Positions 1-8,487 of a stretch of 64,000 nt of DNA are shown here, piece by piece. Source of the stretch: CAWCOU01 sp963797335 (lineage in GTDB: Bacteria; Pseudomonadota; Gammaproteobacteria; JAURND01). The stretch covers positions 248,001-312,000 of the forward strand of contig CAWCOU010000008.1 of NCBI GenBank assembly GCA_963797335.1, written 5' to 3'. A model generated the notes under the pieces. That model saw only the letters and a list, made by a program, of their open reading frames with translations. It was not told the origin of the DNA and searched no databases. The position numbers and the translations under genes are program-made. How positions within the stretch are numbered: position 1 is the stretch's first letter; every line of letters starts with the position of its first letter.

Positions 1-1119
1 ACCCTCGGATTTATAGCGTATGGCATTATCCACCAAATTTCGGATTAATATGGCTATGGCAGTACCATGACCGGTAATCAAAGGGTCTACTTCTGGCGCT
101 ATCAGCTCAATTTCGCTGTTTTTCTCTAAGGCTTCGGGGGCGATTTCTGCCAATACTTCTTTGGCTTGTTTAACGATATTCACCGGATTGGAATGTTCCA
201 ATACCAAGCCATGCCCCATACGGCTTAGGGTTAGCAATTGTTGAACCACGTGAGCACTGCGATCAACGCCGGCTAGTATTTTACTCAAGGCCGTTTGTCG
301 TTCTTCTTCACTCTCGGCATTCAATGCCACTTGCGTGTGCGCTTTTAGAGCCGCTAAGGGGGTTTTTAATTCATGGGCGGCATCAGCGGCAAATCGCTTT
401 TCCCGCGCAAACGCTTGATGCAAGCGGCCAAACAACTTATTCCATTCTTCGACAATGGATTTGATTTCTTCTGGAACTTGGGCAATATCAATGGGTTCCA
501 GGTGATCTGGTGCCCGCCTACGTACTTCGTTGGCGACTCTCTGCAGGCTACCGAGGCCGCGATTAATAATCAGCCAAATGAGGATACCTAAAAATGGGTA
601 GCTCATCAGCATGATAAACACGGATTCTTCGCTGACATGCCCGCTCAATAGATTACGAAAATCGTATTTTTCCGCCACAATGACCTTGGTTTTAGAGACG
701 GGGTCGACGGTGACAAAAACCCGCCAATTTTTACCATCGTAAGGTTCATTGGATAGGCCGAGCTTGGCTTGGTCAAAGTTGATGGGTAGTTGCGCAGAAG
801 ACTGTAGTAGTAATTGATTATTCTTGTCCAGCACTCGAAACTGGAAAGCTTCAGTAAGTGTATGTTTATGAAAAGAAAATGGGTAGTGAAGCGCGGGTGT
901 GGCGTTGATGTTTTGTTGAATATTTTGCAATTCTTCCGGCGTATTCGACTGAGTCATAAACGCCTGAATGGCGAAAGCCGACTGGGTCAGTTTATTATCC
1001 AAATGGCTTTGTAAGTCTTTATTTTCTAAAAAAAGGTTCGTCAACATGCTGAGTGCGGAAATAAGTATCACGCACAGCAGCAGGTTAATGACAAGGAAGT
1101 TGCGGATGGAAGTGGTCAT
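1..1119 (-). CDS. Sensor histidine kinase, QseC/PmrB-like (C-terminus beyond window)
   Basis: This is a membrane histidine kinase. It should autophosphorylate on the H-box histidine and pass the phosphate to the regulator encoded just upstream. Read from the ATG at 1119, residues about 8-30 form a first transmembrane helix. A periplasmic domain follows, then a second helix (about 165-190), a HAMP-like stretch, and the H-box AADAAHELKTPLAALKAH with His249. The start of the N-box (NLVDNAIRY) lies at the window edge, so most of the ATPase domain is missing here. Its ATG overlaps the regulator stop in an ATGA, so the two are translationally coupled. The inducing signal cannot be read from the sequence. 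Confidence 0.9.
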   Translation of the reverse strand, partial: MTTSIRNFLVINLLLCVILISALSMLTNLFLENKDLQSHLDNKLTQSAFAIQAFMTQSNTPEELQNIQQNINATPALHYPFSFHKHTLTEAFQFRVLDKNNQLLLQSSAQLPINFDQAKLGLSNEPYDGKNWRVFVTVDPVSKTKVIVAEKYDFRNLLSGHVSEESVFIMLMSYPFLGILIWLIINRGLGSLQRVANEVRRRAPDHLEPIDIAQVPEEIKSIVEEWNKLFGRLHQAFAREKRFAADAAHELKTPLAALKAHTQVALNAESEEERQTALSKILAGVDRSAHVVQQLLTLSRMGHGLVLEHSNPVNIVKQAKEVLAEIAPEALEKNSEIELIAPEVDPLITGHGTAIAILIRNLVDNAIRYKSEG

Positions 1120-1778
1120 TTTTCCTTTTCGATGACGTAACCAACCCCACGGATAGTGCGGATGACTTGATGACCAAATTTCTTGCGGAGATTATGGATA
1201 TGGACCTCTAACGCATTACTGTCGATTTCATCCCCCCAACCGTATAGGGTTTGGGTAAGCTGTTCTCTCGACAAGACGCGACCGATATTTTCTAGCAGTT
1301 TGTGCAGTAAAGCGAACTCGCGTCGGGACAGAATAACCGGCTCCCCTTTGAGGAACGCGGTGCGGGCGGCCGGGTCTAAGCTCAAATCACCGTAAGTGAT
1401 GATTAGCTCAGCGCGGGCAGCCGTTCGGCGTTGCAAGGCGCGGATTCGGGCTGATAGCTCGCCTAGGTCAAATGGCTTTACCAGATAATCGTCCGCCCCT
1501 GCGTCCAAGCCTTTGACACGATCTTCGACCAGTTCGCGGGCCGTTAGTATCAGTACTGGGGTGGTGATATTTCGAGATCGGGCCGATTTCAACACTTCTA
1601 AGCCGGAGCGTCTGGGTAGTTCAAGGTCTAGGACTATGGTATCGAATGTTTCAGATAAAATGGCTTGCAATGCACTTTGCCCGTCTTTTACCCAATCCAC
1701 CACATAGCCAAACTGTTTCAACCCAACCCGTACGCCATCGCCTAAAAGCTCATCATCTTCAACCAATAAAACTCGCAT
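1116..1778 (-). CDS. OmpR/PhoB-family response regulator, QseB/PmrA-like
   Basis: 220 residues, normal length for the family. The receiver domain (1-115) has the acidic pair E7-D8-D9, phospho-acceptor Asp51 in VLDLELP, Thr79 and Lys101 in LVKPF. The C-terminal winged helix (about 125-218) contains the SRREFALLHKLL recognition region and ends in RTIRGVGYVIE, as is typical of OmpR regulators. It is first in a two-gene operon with the downstream kinase and overlaps it by 4 bp. It is likely a transcription factor for envelope or cation stress genes. The exact regulon is not shown by the sequence. Confidence 0.95.
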   Translation of the reverse strand: MRVLLVEDDELLGDGVRVGLKQFGYVVDWVKDGQSALQAILSETFDTIVLDLELPRRSGLEVLKSARSRNITTPVLILTARELVEDRVKGLDAGADDYLVKPFDLGELSARIRALQRRTAARAELIITYGDLSLDPAARTAFLKGEPVILSRREFALLHKLLENIGRVLSREQLTQTLYGWGDEIDSNALEVHIHNLRKKFGHQVIRTIRGVGYVIEKEK

Positions 1779-2008
1779 AGTGCCTCACATATGATAAATA
1801 CTACTATTATATTAGCAGTTTTTAAGCTTAGAGGCAAAAATCCTGAAAAAAGACTCATTTTTTGAGGTTCTTGTGACACATTCACCTCCCCTGGAAACGG
1901 AGACCCCTCCCCGCAAAAACTCAATGCGGTCGAGCCACCCCACCCACAGGAATGAGTCGCTTACGATATTGCAACCCACCCAACCTTAGATTAGACTGTG
2001 AAACCCGT

Positions 2009-2085
2009 CGGGGTGTAGCTCAGCTTGGTAGAGCGCTGCTTTCGGGAAGCAGAGGCCGTAGGTTCGAATCCTATCACCCCGACCA
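2009..2085 (+). tRNA. tRNA-Pro (anticodon CGG)
   Basis: A full cloverleaf of 77 nt with encoded CCA. The acceptor stem CGGGGTG pairs with CACCCCG, the discriminator is A, the D-arm contains AGCTTGGTA, and the anticodon loop TTCGGGA gives CGG. The T-loop is TTCGAAT. It lies directly upstream of the higBA module. tRNA 3' ends are common integration sites, but I see no flanking direct repeat to prove one here. Confidence 0.95.
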
Positions 2086-2125
2086 GCCATTGCTCGCCCT
2101 GCCCCATCATTTATCATTAAAAAGC

Positions 2126-2154
2126 TTGAAATATCTCAAAATGAGATATATAAT
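2126..2154 (+). promoter_or_regulatory. Promoter with embedded palindromic operator for higBA
   Basis: A -35 box TTGAAA (2126-2131), a 17-bp spacer and a perfect -10 TATAAT (2149-2154). The spacer contains the inverted repeat ATATCTC-N5-GAGATAT (2131-2137 and 2143-2149). An operator between -35 and -10 is what HigA autorepression would need. Transcription should begin near 2161, so the ATG at 2141 lies inside the promoter and cannot be the toxin start. The repressor assignment is inference. Confidence 0.7.
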
Positions 2155-2179
2155 TAAAATAAGCCTGGGGCCTCTCTCC

Positions 2180-2467
2180 TTGCACATCATCACTCAAAAA
2201 CGTATTTGGGAATCCAAGAAAAAATATCCTGACTGCGCAATGGCTTTGGATGGTTGGTATCGTATTATTAAAAAGAATCAATTTAATAATTTTGCTGAAC
2301 TAAAAAGGAGCTTTGGTAGTGTAGATAAAGTAAAAGATCTATGCGTTTTTGACATTGGGGGAAATAAATTAAGACTAATTACAACTATTCATTTTCAGAG
2401 ACAGAAAATTTACATACGACACATTTTAAGTCATAAAGAATATGACAAAAATGCGTGGAAATTATGA
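2180..2467 (+). CDS. higB: HigB-type mRNA interferase toxin
   Basis: A HigB toxin of the RelE/ParE superfamily, expected to cleave mRNA on the ribosome. From the TTG at 2180 it is 95 residues, the usual size, and begins LHIITQKRIWE like other HigB N-termini. Family signatures are WYRIIKK, FDIGGNKLRLI, YIRHILSHKEYDK and the terminal region. An in-frame ATG at 2141 would add 13 residues but sits inside the promoter and operator, so the TTG is preferred. The stop overlaps the region of the antitoxin start. Toxin-first order is typical of higBA. Confidence 0.85.
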   Translation: MHIITQKRIWESKKKYPDCAMALDGWYRIIKKNQFNNFAELKRSFGSVDKVKDLCVFDIGGNKLRLITTIHFQRQKIYIRHILSHKEYDKNAWKL

Positions 2468-2475
2468 GGTTCATT

Positions 2476-2886
2476 ATGCATCATCATCACTTATCAGAAG
2501 CTATAAAATATTGGAGTCATATTGCTCCTGTAATTAAGTACCCTGAAAATGATAAAGCATTTAATGAACTTGTCTCTCAGCTTGATGAGCTATTAGAGAT
2601 TGTAGGTAGCGACGAGAAGCATAAATTGATGGGATTAGTAGACGCCCTGAGTCATTTGATTTCTTCATATGAAGAGCAGCATTTTCAAGAGCCACAAGTT
2701 AAGGGAATAGAGGCCTTAAGATTTTTAATGAGCGCGAATCATTTATCCCAATCTGATTTATCGGAAGTTGCTAGTCAGGGCGTCTTATCTGAAATTTTGA
2801 ATGAAAAACGAGCACTTAATCTTCGGCAAATAAAACTTCTTTCAAAAATATTTGGAGTTTCCCCCGCCACTTTTATCGATGACTAA
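2476..2886 (+). CDS. higA: HigA-type antitoxin with C-terminal HTH
   Basis: An antitoxin and autorepressor partner of the adjacent toxin, 136 residues. The C-terminal half holds an XRE-like helix-turn-helix (NHLSQSDLSEVASQ, then LRQIKLLSKIFGVSPATF). The N-terminal half is acidic and should wrap the toxin. The ATG at 2476 is chosen because GAGG lies 6 nt upstream. A GTG at 2455 and an ATG at 2464 are in frame and would overlap higB. It should bind the palindrome in the promoter at 2131-2149. Confidence 0.85.
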   Translation: MHHHHLSEAIKYWSHIAPVIKYPENDKAFNELVSQLDELLEIVGSDEKHKLMGLVDALSHLISSYEEQHFQEPQVKGIEALRFLMSANHLSQSDLSEVASQGVLSEILNEKRALNLRQIKLLSKIFGVSPATFIDD

Positions 2887-2900
2887 AATTAGAGCTATCG

Positions 2901-3137
2901 GTGAATATAACGGAATTAGCTACTTTAATTGCTAGTAGCAAAAAAAGGGCTATTTTCGAGCTTACCAAAAATAAACCATACTCCATTTTTGGCGGCCAAT
3001 TATGGGAGTACGATCCATTTTTGGCGGAGCACGGCATAATCCTGAAACTACCAGAATTATCAGAATGTACCAGTTTGATCAATATGGGATTCGATAAGTT
3101 ATTGATTAAGATCAATAAGGTCCATAAGTCACTCTAA
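2901..3137 (+). CDS. Small hypothetical protein downstream of higA
   Basis: A 78-codon open frame beginning with GTG, 14 bp after higA and on the same strand, so it could be co-transcribed. No domain is recognised. The central part reads KPYSIFGGQLWEYDPFLAEHG, and the phrase ccatttttggcgg occurs twice in the DNA about 36 bp apart. There is no convincing Shine-Dalgarno sequence. It may be a decayed fragment rather than a working gene. Confidence 0.3.
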   Translation: MNITELATLIASSKKRAIFELTKNKPYSIFGGQLWEYDPFLAEHGIILKLPELSECTSLINMGFDKLLIKINKVHKSL

Positions 3138-3243
3138 CGTTCTTAATTGTAGATATATTAACGTTTTGTACGTTAGCTCGGAAGGATTAAACGACAGGGG
3201 AGCCCAGGACAATCCGGTTCTTAGGCTCATCCTCCTATCAGTC

Positions 3244-3900
3244 TTAATCTTTTAGGAAGCTGGAATACGGTAGTATTTTATTCTTTAAGTAATAATATTC
3301 GTTTGTTCCTTTGACAATGCTGTAATAATAAGTATCGCGTCCTTTGAGAACTTGGGCATCCTCTAGATGCCAGCTCTCAGGGGTGGTTAATTGCTCTTCC
3401 GGATTCAAAAAGAAAGCCAGCTTCTTTCTGCTTTTAATTGAAGATAATAATGGGTCATTATCATCTGCCGAGTAGTCGGATGCTACTTCTGTTAATACTT
3501 GCATATCTGCTTCATTTTTTACTAACAACCAAAACACCTCACCCGCCTCATCGACTAATAAGTAACTTCCCGATGGATCCAATAAGTAAAATTCAATGAT
3601 GTTGTGCTTTTGTAAGAGGTCTTTAAAAAAACTAATGAACACGGGATCATAAAAAATGCTATCTTCGCCGCCACCCACTGCATCGATAAGGTTTTTGGAA
3701 ATTTGATCAAATAACTCCATTTCCAGTTGTTGCGCATATTGTTTAATTTCTTCAAAAAAATCTGCTTTTGTTTTTAAAACAAATTGATTAATCAATCCCC
3801 TGTTGAAACCTGACACCGCTAATTCGAAACCGGCTTCTCCGGTTAGTAAGATAGTTTGGATCCGGGAGCGGGACGACGTAGCTGGAGCGGAGGTGAGCAG
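3244..3900 (-). pseudogene. 3' remnant of a receiver-domain protein with a C-terminal extension
   Basis: A GTG at 3816 would give 190 residues, but the frame stays open upstream to 3900. That extra stretch reads RIQTILLTGEAGFELAVSGF, which matches the end of a CheY-like receiver (the beta4 LTGEA region, followed by FNRGLINQFVLK). The aspartate phosphorylation site and the first half of the receiver are missing. The rest (FYLLDPSGSYLLVDEAGEVFWLLVK) resembles the C-terminal domain of response regulators I recall from Legionella/Coxiella relatives. The remnant abuts the stop codon of the HIT gene exactly. It is most simply a 5'-truncated gene. Confidence 0.7.
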
Positions 3901-4356
3901 TTACCATCTTTTTTGAATAGCTTCATGAATGTTTGTTAAGAATGCTGTTTTTTCCGAGGCGAGTAGGTGTACTGGCGCATGTTGGATGTTAAACGGGGGA
4001 TCGCGTAGCGCAGTTTCATTGGCCATTCTTGGAATCACATGCCAATGGATATGCGGCAGGAGGTTGCCCAGTAATGCATAATTGATTTTGACGGCCGAAA
4101 AAACCTCGGTTAATGCGGCAGCCACCAGGCTGACTTCTTGCATTAATAAGTTACGATCTGGTTCGGCCAGCTGGAATAATTCAGTGGCGTGGTGCTTCAA
4201 AACCAATACCGCCCAACCTGCAAAATATTGATCGTCGTGTAAGTAAACTTTCGTTTGCGTTAATTCGATGATGAGGTTTTCTGGGTTGGGCCAAACGCCG
4301 CTACAGGCATCGCATTCAGGCGCGTTGGAGAAATGTTCGGTTGTATTTTGCGACAT
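3901..4356 (-). CDS. HIT-family nucleotide hydrolase/transferase
   Basis: 151 residues with the histidine triad HIHWHVI in PHIHWHVIPR, which identifies the HIT superfamily (Hint/Fhit-like hydrolases of nucleoside phosphoramidates or dinucleotides). An N-terminal CDACSG plus an upstream Cys are reminiscent of diadenosine hydrolase-type HIT proteins. It is likely cytosolic. It lies about 50 bp downstream of fmt on the same strand. The substrate cannot be told from the sequence. Confidence 0.85.
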   Translation of the reverse strand: MSQNTTEHFSNAPECDACSGVWPNPENLIIELTQTKVYLHDDQYFAGWAVLVLKHHATELFQLAEPDRNLLMQEVSLVAAALTEVFSAVKINYALLGNLLPHIHWHVIPRMANETALRDPPFNIQHAPVHLLASEKTAFLTNIHEAIQKRW

Positions 4357-4407
4357 AGATGTTAGATCACGGCCTGAATTGCGAGCGAGCCGCCCGTGCT
4401 CCTAGGT

Positions 4408-5358
4408 TTATTGTTTAGTAAATGAATCGTGTTGCATGAATTCTTTTTGACGAGCTTGGAGGAAATCGCGGACATTCATTTTTCGGCCGCCGGGTAATTG
4501 CAATTGCAACAGGCGTAGCACACCGTCTCCTGTCTTTACATCTATGCCAGTCGTATTAGCCGCAATCACTGTTCCAGGTTTGGCATCGGAATGGACGTCG
4601 GGTAAATATTGGGCATTAAAAATACGGAGGGTCTGACCCCGCCATACGGTATGTGCGACTGGCCAGGGATTAAAGGCCCTGATTTTACGCTCTAAATGAA
4701 CGGCGCTTTGGTGCCAATCAATTTTGCCTTCTTCCTTGGTAATTTTAGCCGCATAAATGGCTTCTGCTTCATCTTGGCGTTCCGGATGGATGGCTTGATT
4801 TTCTAGTGCATCTATAGTTTCTACTAAAAGTTTGCTACCTACTTTTGCTAGTCTATCGTGCAGTGTTTGACTCGTGTCATACGGAAGAATCGGGCAACGG
4901 ATTTTCTTTAAGACATCGCCAGTATCCCAACCTTCATCGAGTTGCATAATGGAGACACCGGTTTCGGTATCACCTGCTGCAATAGCACGTTGAATCGGTG
5001 CTGCGCCACGCCAGCGCGGTAAGAGCGATGGATGAACATTAATACACCCCAAACGCGTCATGTCCAACACTTCTTTGGGTAATAACAAACCATAAACCAC
5101 CACAGCAATGGCATCGGCTTTCCAATTAGCCAATTCTTTTTGTGCTTGCTTATCGCTAAATGTCGCTGGTTGACAAACCGGAAGCTGCAGCTGCAGTGCC
5201 GCTTCTTTGACCGGGCTTGCTTTTGGCTTTAAACCGCGCCCAGCGGGTCGATCGGGCTGCGTGTAAACAGCCACCACTTTGTGCTGAGAGTTTAGTAATG
5301 CGTGCAAAGATTGCACCGCAAACTCCGAGGTGCCGGCAAACACAATATTCAGTGACAT
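4408..5358 (-). CDS. fmt: Methionyl-tRNA formyltransferase
   Basis: It transfers a formyl group from 10-formyl-THF to Met-tRNA(fMet) for translation initiation. 316 residues, normal length. The N-terminal Rossmann domain starts IVFAGTSEFAVQSLHAL. The signature SLLPRWRGAAPIQRAI and the downstream GVSIMQLDEGWDTGDVL are diagnostic. The C-terminal OB-like domain begins after about residue 205. It follows def by 5 bp, the classic def-fmt operon. Confidence 0.97.
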   Translation of the reverse strand: MSLNIVFAGTSEFAVQSLHALLNSQHKVVAVYTQPDRPAGRGLKPKASPVKEAALQLQLPVCQPATFSDKQAQKELANWKADAIAVVVYGLLLPKEVLDMTRLGCINVHPSLLPRWRGAAPIQRAIAAGDTETGVSIMQLDEGWDTGDVLKKIRCPILPYDTSQTLHDRLAKVGSKLLVETIDALENQAIHPERQDEAEAIYAAKITKEEGKIDWHQSAVHLERKIRAFNPWPVAHTVWRGQTLRIFNAQYLPDVHSDAKPGTVIAANTTGIDVKTGDGVLRLLQLQLPGGRKMNVRDFLQARQKEFMQHDSFTKQ

Positions 5359-5363
5359 AGGAT

Positions 5364-5870
5364 TTAGCGCCTTAATTTTGCAAATTTTTTTTCAACTCGG
5401 CTGCGTTTCAGCCGCGAAAGTTTATCGATAAAAATAATGCCGTTTAAGTGATCTAGCTCATGTTGGATACATTTAGCCATGAACCCTTCAGCGGAAAATT
5501 CCAATGGCTTACCATAACGATCTTGCGCACGTACTATAATTTTGGAGGCACGCTTTACTTTTTCATAGATGCCAACAATCGACATGCAAGCTTCTTCTTC
5601 CTCCATATCACCTGAACGCTCAATAATTTCACCATTGACTAAACAAAGCGGTTGGTCTTTTTTTTCGGAAAAATCGATGACGGTAATATGTTTCGGTTGT
5701 GGTAAATCTAATTGCGTGGCGGCCAATGCGGCGCAATTATCCGCGTTATAATGGGTCTCAAACATATCATCAATGATTTGTTGTAATGCCGGATCTTCAA
5801 AATTTTCCACTCGCTGCGCTTTTTGATTGAGTCGAGGATTGGGGTATTGTAATATTTTTAATATAGTCAT
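5364..5870 (-). CDS. def: Peptide deformylase, divergent motif 1
   Basis: It removes the formyl group from nascent N-terminal Met. 168 residues. The metal-binding motif QHELDH and the motif-2 cysteine in EEACMSI (usual form EGCLS) are present. Motif 1, usually GxGLAAxQ, reads NCAALAATQ, so both glycines are replaced while AAxQ is kept. This suggests a divergent subtype that is probably still active, since the Cys, both His and the Glu are intact. It sits between ahcY (10 bp upstream) and fmt. No second copy is in this window. Confidence 0.9.
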   Translation of the reverse strand: MTILKILQYPNPRLNQKAQRVENFEDPALQQIIDDMFETHYNADNCAALAATQLDLPQPKHITVIDFSEKKDQPLCLVNGEIIERSGDMEEEEACMSIVGIYEKVKRASKIIVRAQDRYGKPLEFSAEGFMAKCIQHELDHLNGIIFIDKLSRLKRSRVEKKFAKLRR

Positions 5871-5879
5871 GACCTTAAC

Positions 5880-7169
5880 CTAATACCGATAATGGGCTGA
5901 TTTATAAGGGCCTCGCACCGGAATTCGCAAGTATTCTGCTTGTTCCTTGGTTAGTTCCGTTAATTCTACCCCTAATTTTTTCAGATGCAATCGCGCGACT
6001 CGTTCGTCCAATTCTTTCGGTAAAATATGAACACCGTGTCGGTAATTCTCTTTGTTTTGCCATAATTCCATTTGCGCCAATACTTGATTGACGAACGAAG
6101 TCGACATGACAAAACTGGGATGGCCGTCGCCGCAGCCGAGATTAACCAAACGACCTTCGGCTAAAATAATTAATCGTTTACCGTCTGGGAAAATCACTTC
6201 GTCGACTTGCGGCTTAATATTGTTCCAGGAATACTGACGCAGGCTGGCGATATCAATTTCAATATCAAAGTGACCGATGTTGCAGACAATGGCACCGTTT
6301 AACATGTTCTTCATGTGATCGTGGCTAATCACGTGTTTATTACCGGTTGCCGTCACGAAAATATTGGCTTGCTTCACTGCGGTTTCCATGGTCACCACGC
6401 GGTAACCTTCCATGGCGGCTTGCAATGCGCAGATGGGATCGATTTCTGTCACTAATACCGTGGCACCTAAGCTACGCAGTGCTTGGGCACAGCCTTTACC
6501 GACTTCACCGAAGCCAGCCACTAAAGCGATTTTGCCGGCGATCATGGTATTCGTTGCCCGCTTAATGCCATCCAATAACGATTCACGGGCGCCATATAGG
6601 TTATCGAATTTAGATTTTGTCACCGAGTCGTTGACATTAATGGCCGGTATTTTCAATCGTCCGTCACGGGCCATTTCATATAAACGGTGTACACCGGTGG
6701 TGGTTTCTTCAGAAACTCCTAAAATTTCCGGCAATAATTCAGGGTGTTTTTCATGAACGATCTGCGTCAAATCGCCACCATCGTCCAACAATAGGTTAGG
6801 ACGCCAGCCATTGGGTCCTGTTAGCGTCTGTTCAATGCACCATTCGTATTCTTCTTCTGTTTCACCCTTCCAAGCAAATACCGGCACACCTCTTTCCGCC
6901 ATTGCAGCTGCGGCCGGATCTTGAGTAGAATAAATATTACAAGAAGACCAACGTACTTCCGCGCCGAGCGCTAAAAGCGTTTCAATTAATACGGCAGTCT
7001 CTCGGGTCATGTGTAAGCATCCGGTGATACGCGCGCCTTTTAAAGGTTGTTGTCGGCCGTATTCTTCACGTAATGTCATGAGTCCAGGCATGTCCAGTTC
7101 GGCCACGCTAATCTCGCGGCGACCTTGGCCTGCCAGGTGGATATTCGCAATTTTATAATCTGAAGGCAT
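5880..7169 (-). CDS. ahcY: Adenosylhomocysteinase
   Basis: It hydrolyses S-adenosylhomocysteine to adenosine and homocysteine in the activated methyl cycle. 429 residues. Typical segments: GCLHMTRETAVLIETL near the N-terminus, the NAD-binding GFGEVGKGCAQALRSLGA, GNKHVISHDHM, and the C-terminal GPYKSAHYRY. It is first in a probable ahcY-def-fmt-HIT run and diverges from ychF across only 35 bp, too little for a riboswitch. Confidence 0.97.
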   Translation of the reverse strand: MPSDYKIANIHLAGQGRREISVAELDMPGLMTLREEYGRQQPLKGARITGCLHMTRETAVLIETLLALGAEVRWSSCNIYSTQDPAAAAMAERGVPVFAWKGETEEEYEWCIEQTLTGPNGWRPNLLLDDGGDLTQIVHEKHPELLPEILGVSEETTTGVHRLYEMARDGRLKIPAINVNDSVTKSKFDNLYGARESLLDGIKRATNTMIAGKIALVAGFGEVGKGCAQALRSLGATVLVTEIDPICALQAAMEGYRVVTMETAVKQANIFVTATGNKHVISHDHMKNMLNGAIVCNIGHFDIEIDIASLRQYSWNNIKPQVDEVIFPDGKRLIILAEGRLVNLGCGDGHPSFVMSTSFVNQVLAQMELWQNKENYRHGVHILPKELDERVARLHLKKLGVELTELTKEQAEYLRIPVRGPYKSAHYRY

Positions 7170-7204
7170 AAGTTTTCTCTCACAAAATAACTAGGAGCAG
7201 TATT

Positions 7205-8296
7205 ATGGGTTTTAAATGCGGCATTGTTGGGCTGCCTAATGTCGGTAAGTCTACTTTATTCAACGCAATTACTAAAGCGGGTATTGAAGCCGCCAATTAT
7301 CCTTTTTGCACTATTGAACCCAATATTGGCATTGTTCCTGTGCCCGATGAGCGGTTGTCGCAATTGGCAGCCATTGTTAATCCACAGCGTATCGTGCCTA
7401 CCAGCATGACCTTTGTGGATATTGCCGGATTAGTAGCAGGTGCAGCTCAAGGGGAAGGGTTGGGTAATAAATTTTTGGCTAATATTCGCGAAACTCAGGC
7501 GATAGCCCACGTGGTGCGCTGCTTTGAGCATACCGATGTGGTGCATGTGGCTGGACGTATTGATCCTCGTAAAGATATTGAGGTCATTAATACTGAGCTC
7601 GCTTTGGCGGATCTAGAGTCGGTGGAGAAAGCACTGTTAAAAGCCAGTAAAGCGGCTAAAAGTGGGGATAAGCAAAGTCTTGCCGAACAAAACTTACTCA
7701 CCGAGGTGAGTGCTCAATTGAATCAGGGGAAGTTAGTCCGCAGTTTAAATCTGGATGAGAAAGCGCTCAGTTTATTAGCGCCACTGCAATTGCTCACCAG
7801 TAAACCGACTTTGTATATCGCTAATGTCGATGAGAATGGTTTTACTAATAACCCTTATTTGACTACAGTGGAAGAAATCGCCGCTCAGGAAAATGCCGTA
7901 GTCGTGCCCGTATGCGCCGCCATGGAATCGGAAATCGCTGAGCTGCCTGACGAGGAAAAGGGAGAATTTCTAGCTACCATGGGGTTAACTGAGCCTGGTT
8001 TGCATCGTGTCATCCATGCTGGTTATCGATTGCTCGGCTTACAGACGTATTTTACTGCCGGCGTAAAAGAAGTACGTGCTTGGACGATACCTAGAGTTTG
8101 CACTGCACCTCAAGCCGCTGCGGTTATTCATTCGGATTTTGAACGTGGTTTTATTCGCGCGGAAGTGATTGGCTATGAGGATTATATTCGTTTTAATGGT
8201 GAGCAAGGTGCCAAAGAGGCAGGAAAATTACGATTAGAAGGAAAAGAGTATGTAGTACAGGATGGCGATGTGATGCATTTTCGATTTAATGTTTGA
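7205..8296 (+). CDS. ychF: Ribosome-associated ATPase YchF (OLA1 family)
   Basis: A P-loop protein of the Obg-related YchF family that hydrolyses ATP and binds ribosomes. 363 residues. Seen: the Walker A GLPNVGKSTLFNAIT at the N-terminus, FVDIAGLV (G3), the NVDENG region in the nucleotide pocket, and the C-terminal TGS domain (residues about 278-363) ending DGDVMHFRFNV. AGGAG lies 5 nt before the ATG. It is transcribed alone, divergent from ahcY. Confidence 0.97.
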   Translation: MGFKCGIVGLPNVGKSTLFNAITKAGIEAANYPFCTIEPNIGIVPVPDERLSQLAAIVNPQRIVPTSMTFVDIAGLVAGAAQGEGLGNKFLANIRETQAIAHVVRCFEHTDVVHVAGRIDPRKDIEVINTELALADLESVEKALLKASKAAKSGDKQSLAEQNLLTEVSAQLNQGKLVRSLNLDEKALSLLAPLQLLTSKPTLYIANVDENGFTNNPYLTTVEEIAAQENAVVVPVCAAMESEIAELPDEEKGEFLATMGLTEPGLHRVIHAGYRLLGLQTYFTAGVKEVRAWTIPRVCTAPQAAAVIHSDFERGFIRAEVIGYEDYIRFNGEQGAKEAGKLRLEGKEYVVQDGDVMHFRFNV

Positions 8297-8331
8297 TCAG
8301 TTGTGGATTGCTTGAGTTTTGTTTAATTTTA

Positions 8332-8455
8332 AACCCCTCATCCGCCTTCGGCACCTTCTCCCACAAGGGGAGAAGGAGTTTTTTCCTTAAGTTGACGCCT
8401 ATGCCCACAAGGGGAGAAGGGAAGTATTCAACAACGCCCTCATGGGAGAGGTGAA
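8332..8455 (+). repeat. Intergenic palindromic repeat cluster
   Basis: Two imperfect hairpins built on ttctcccacaaggggagaagg and a related copy follow the ychF stop. Similar dispersed sequences occur at about 17509-17587, 18735-18770 and 23060-23240. They may also act as the ychF terminator. No transposase is linked. Confidence 0.6.
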
Positions 8456-8487
8456 CGGCGGCTTAGTTTGATGGAGATGTGAATAAA

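Noticed and set aside
1952..2467. A 171-codon reading frame running through tRNA-Pro into higB
   Set aside because: Its first 60 codons are the tRNA gene and the promoter; the toxin homology begins only at the TTG at 2180.
2009..3137. Genomic island integrated at tRNA-Pro
   Set aside because: No integrase and no direct repeat of the tRNA 3' end was found nearby, so only adjacency of the toxin-antitoxin module remains.
7170..7204. Possible SAH riboswitch before ahcY
   Set aside because: Only 35 bp separate ahcY and ychF, too short for the SAH aptamer.
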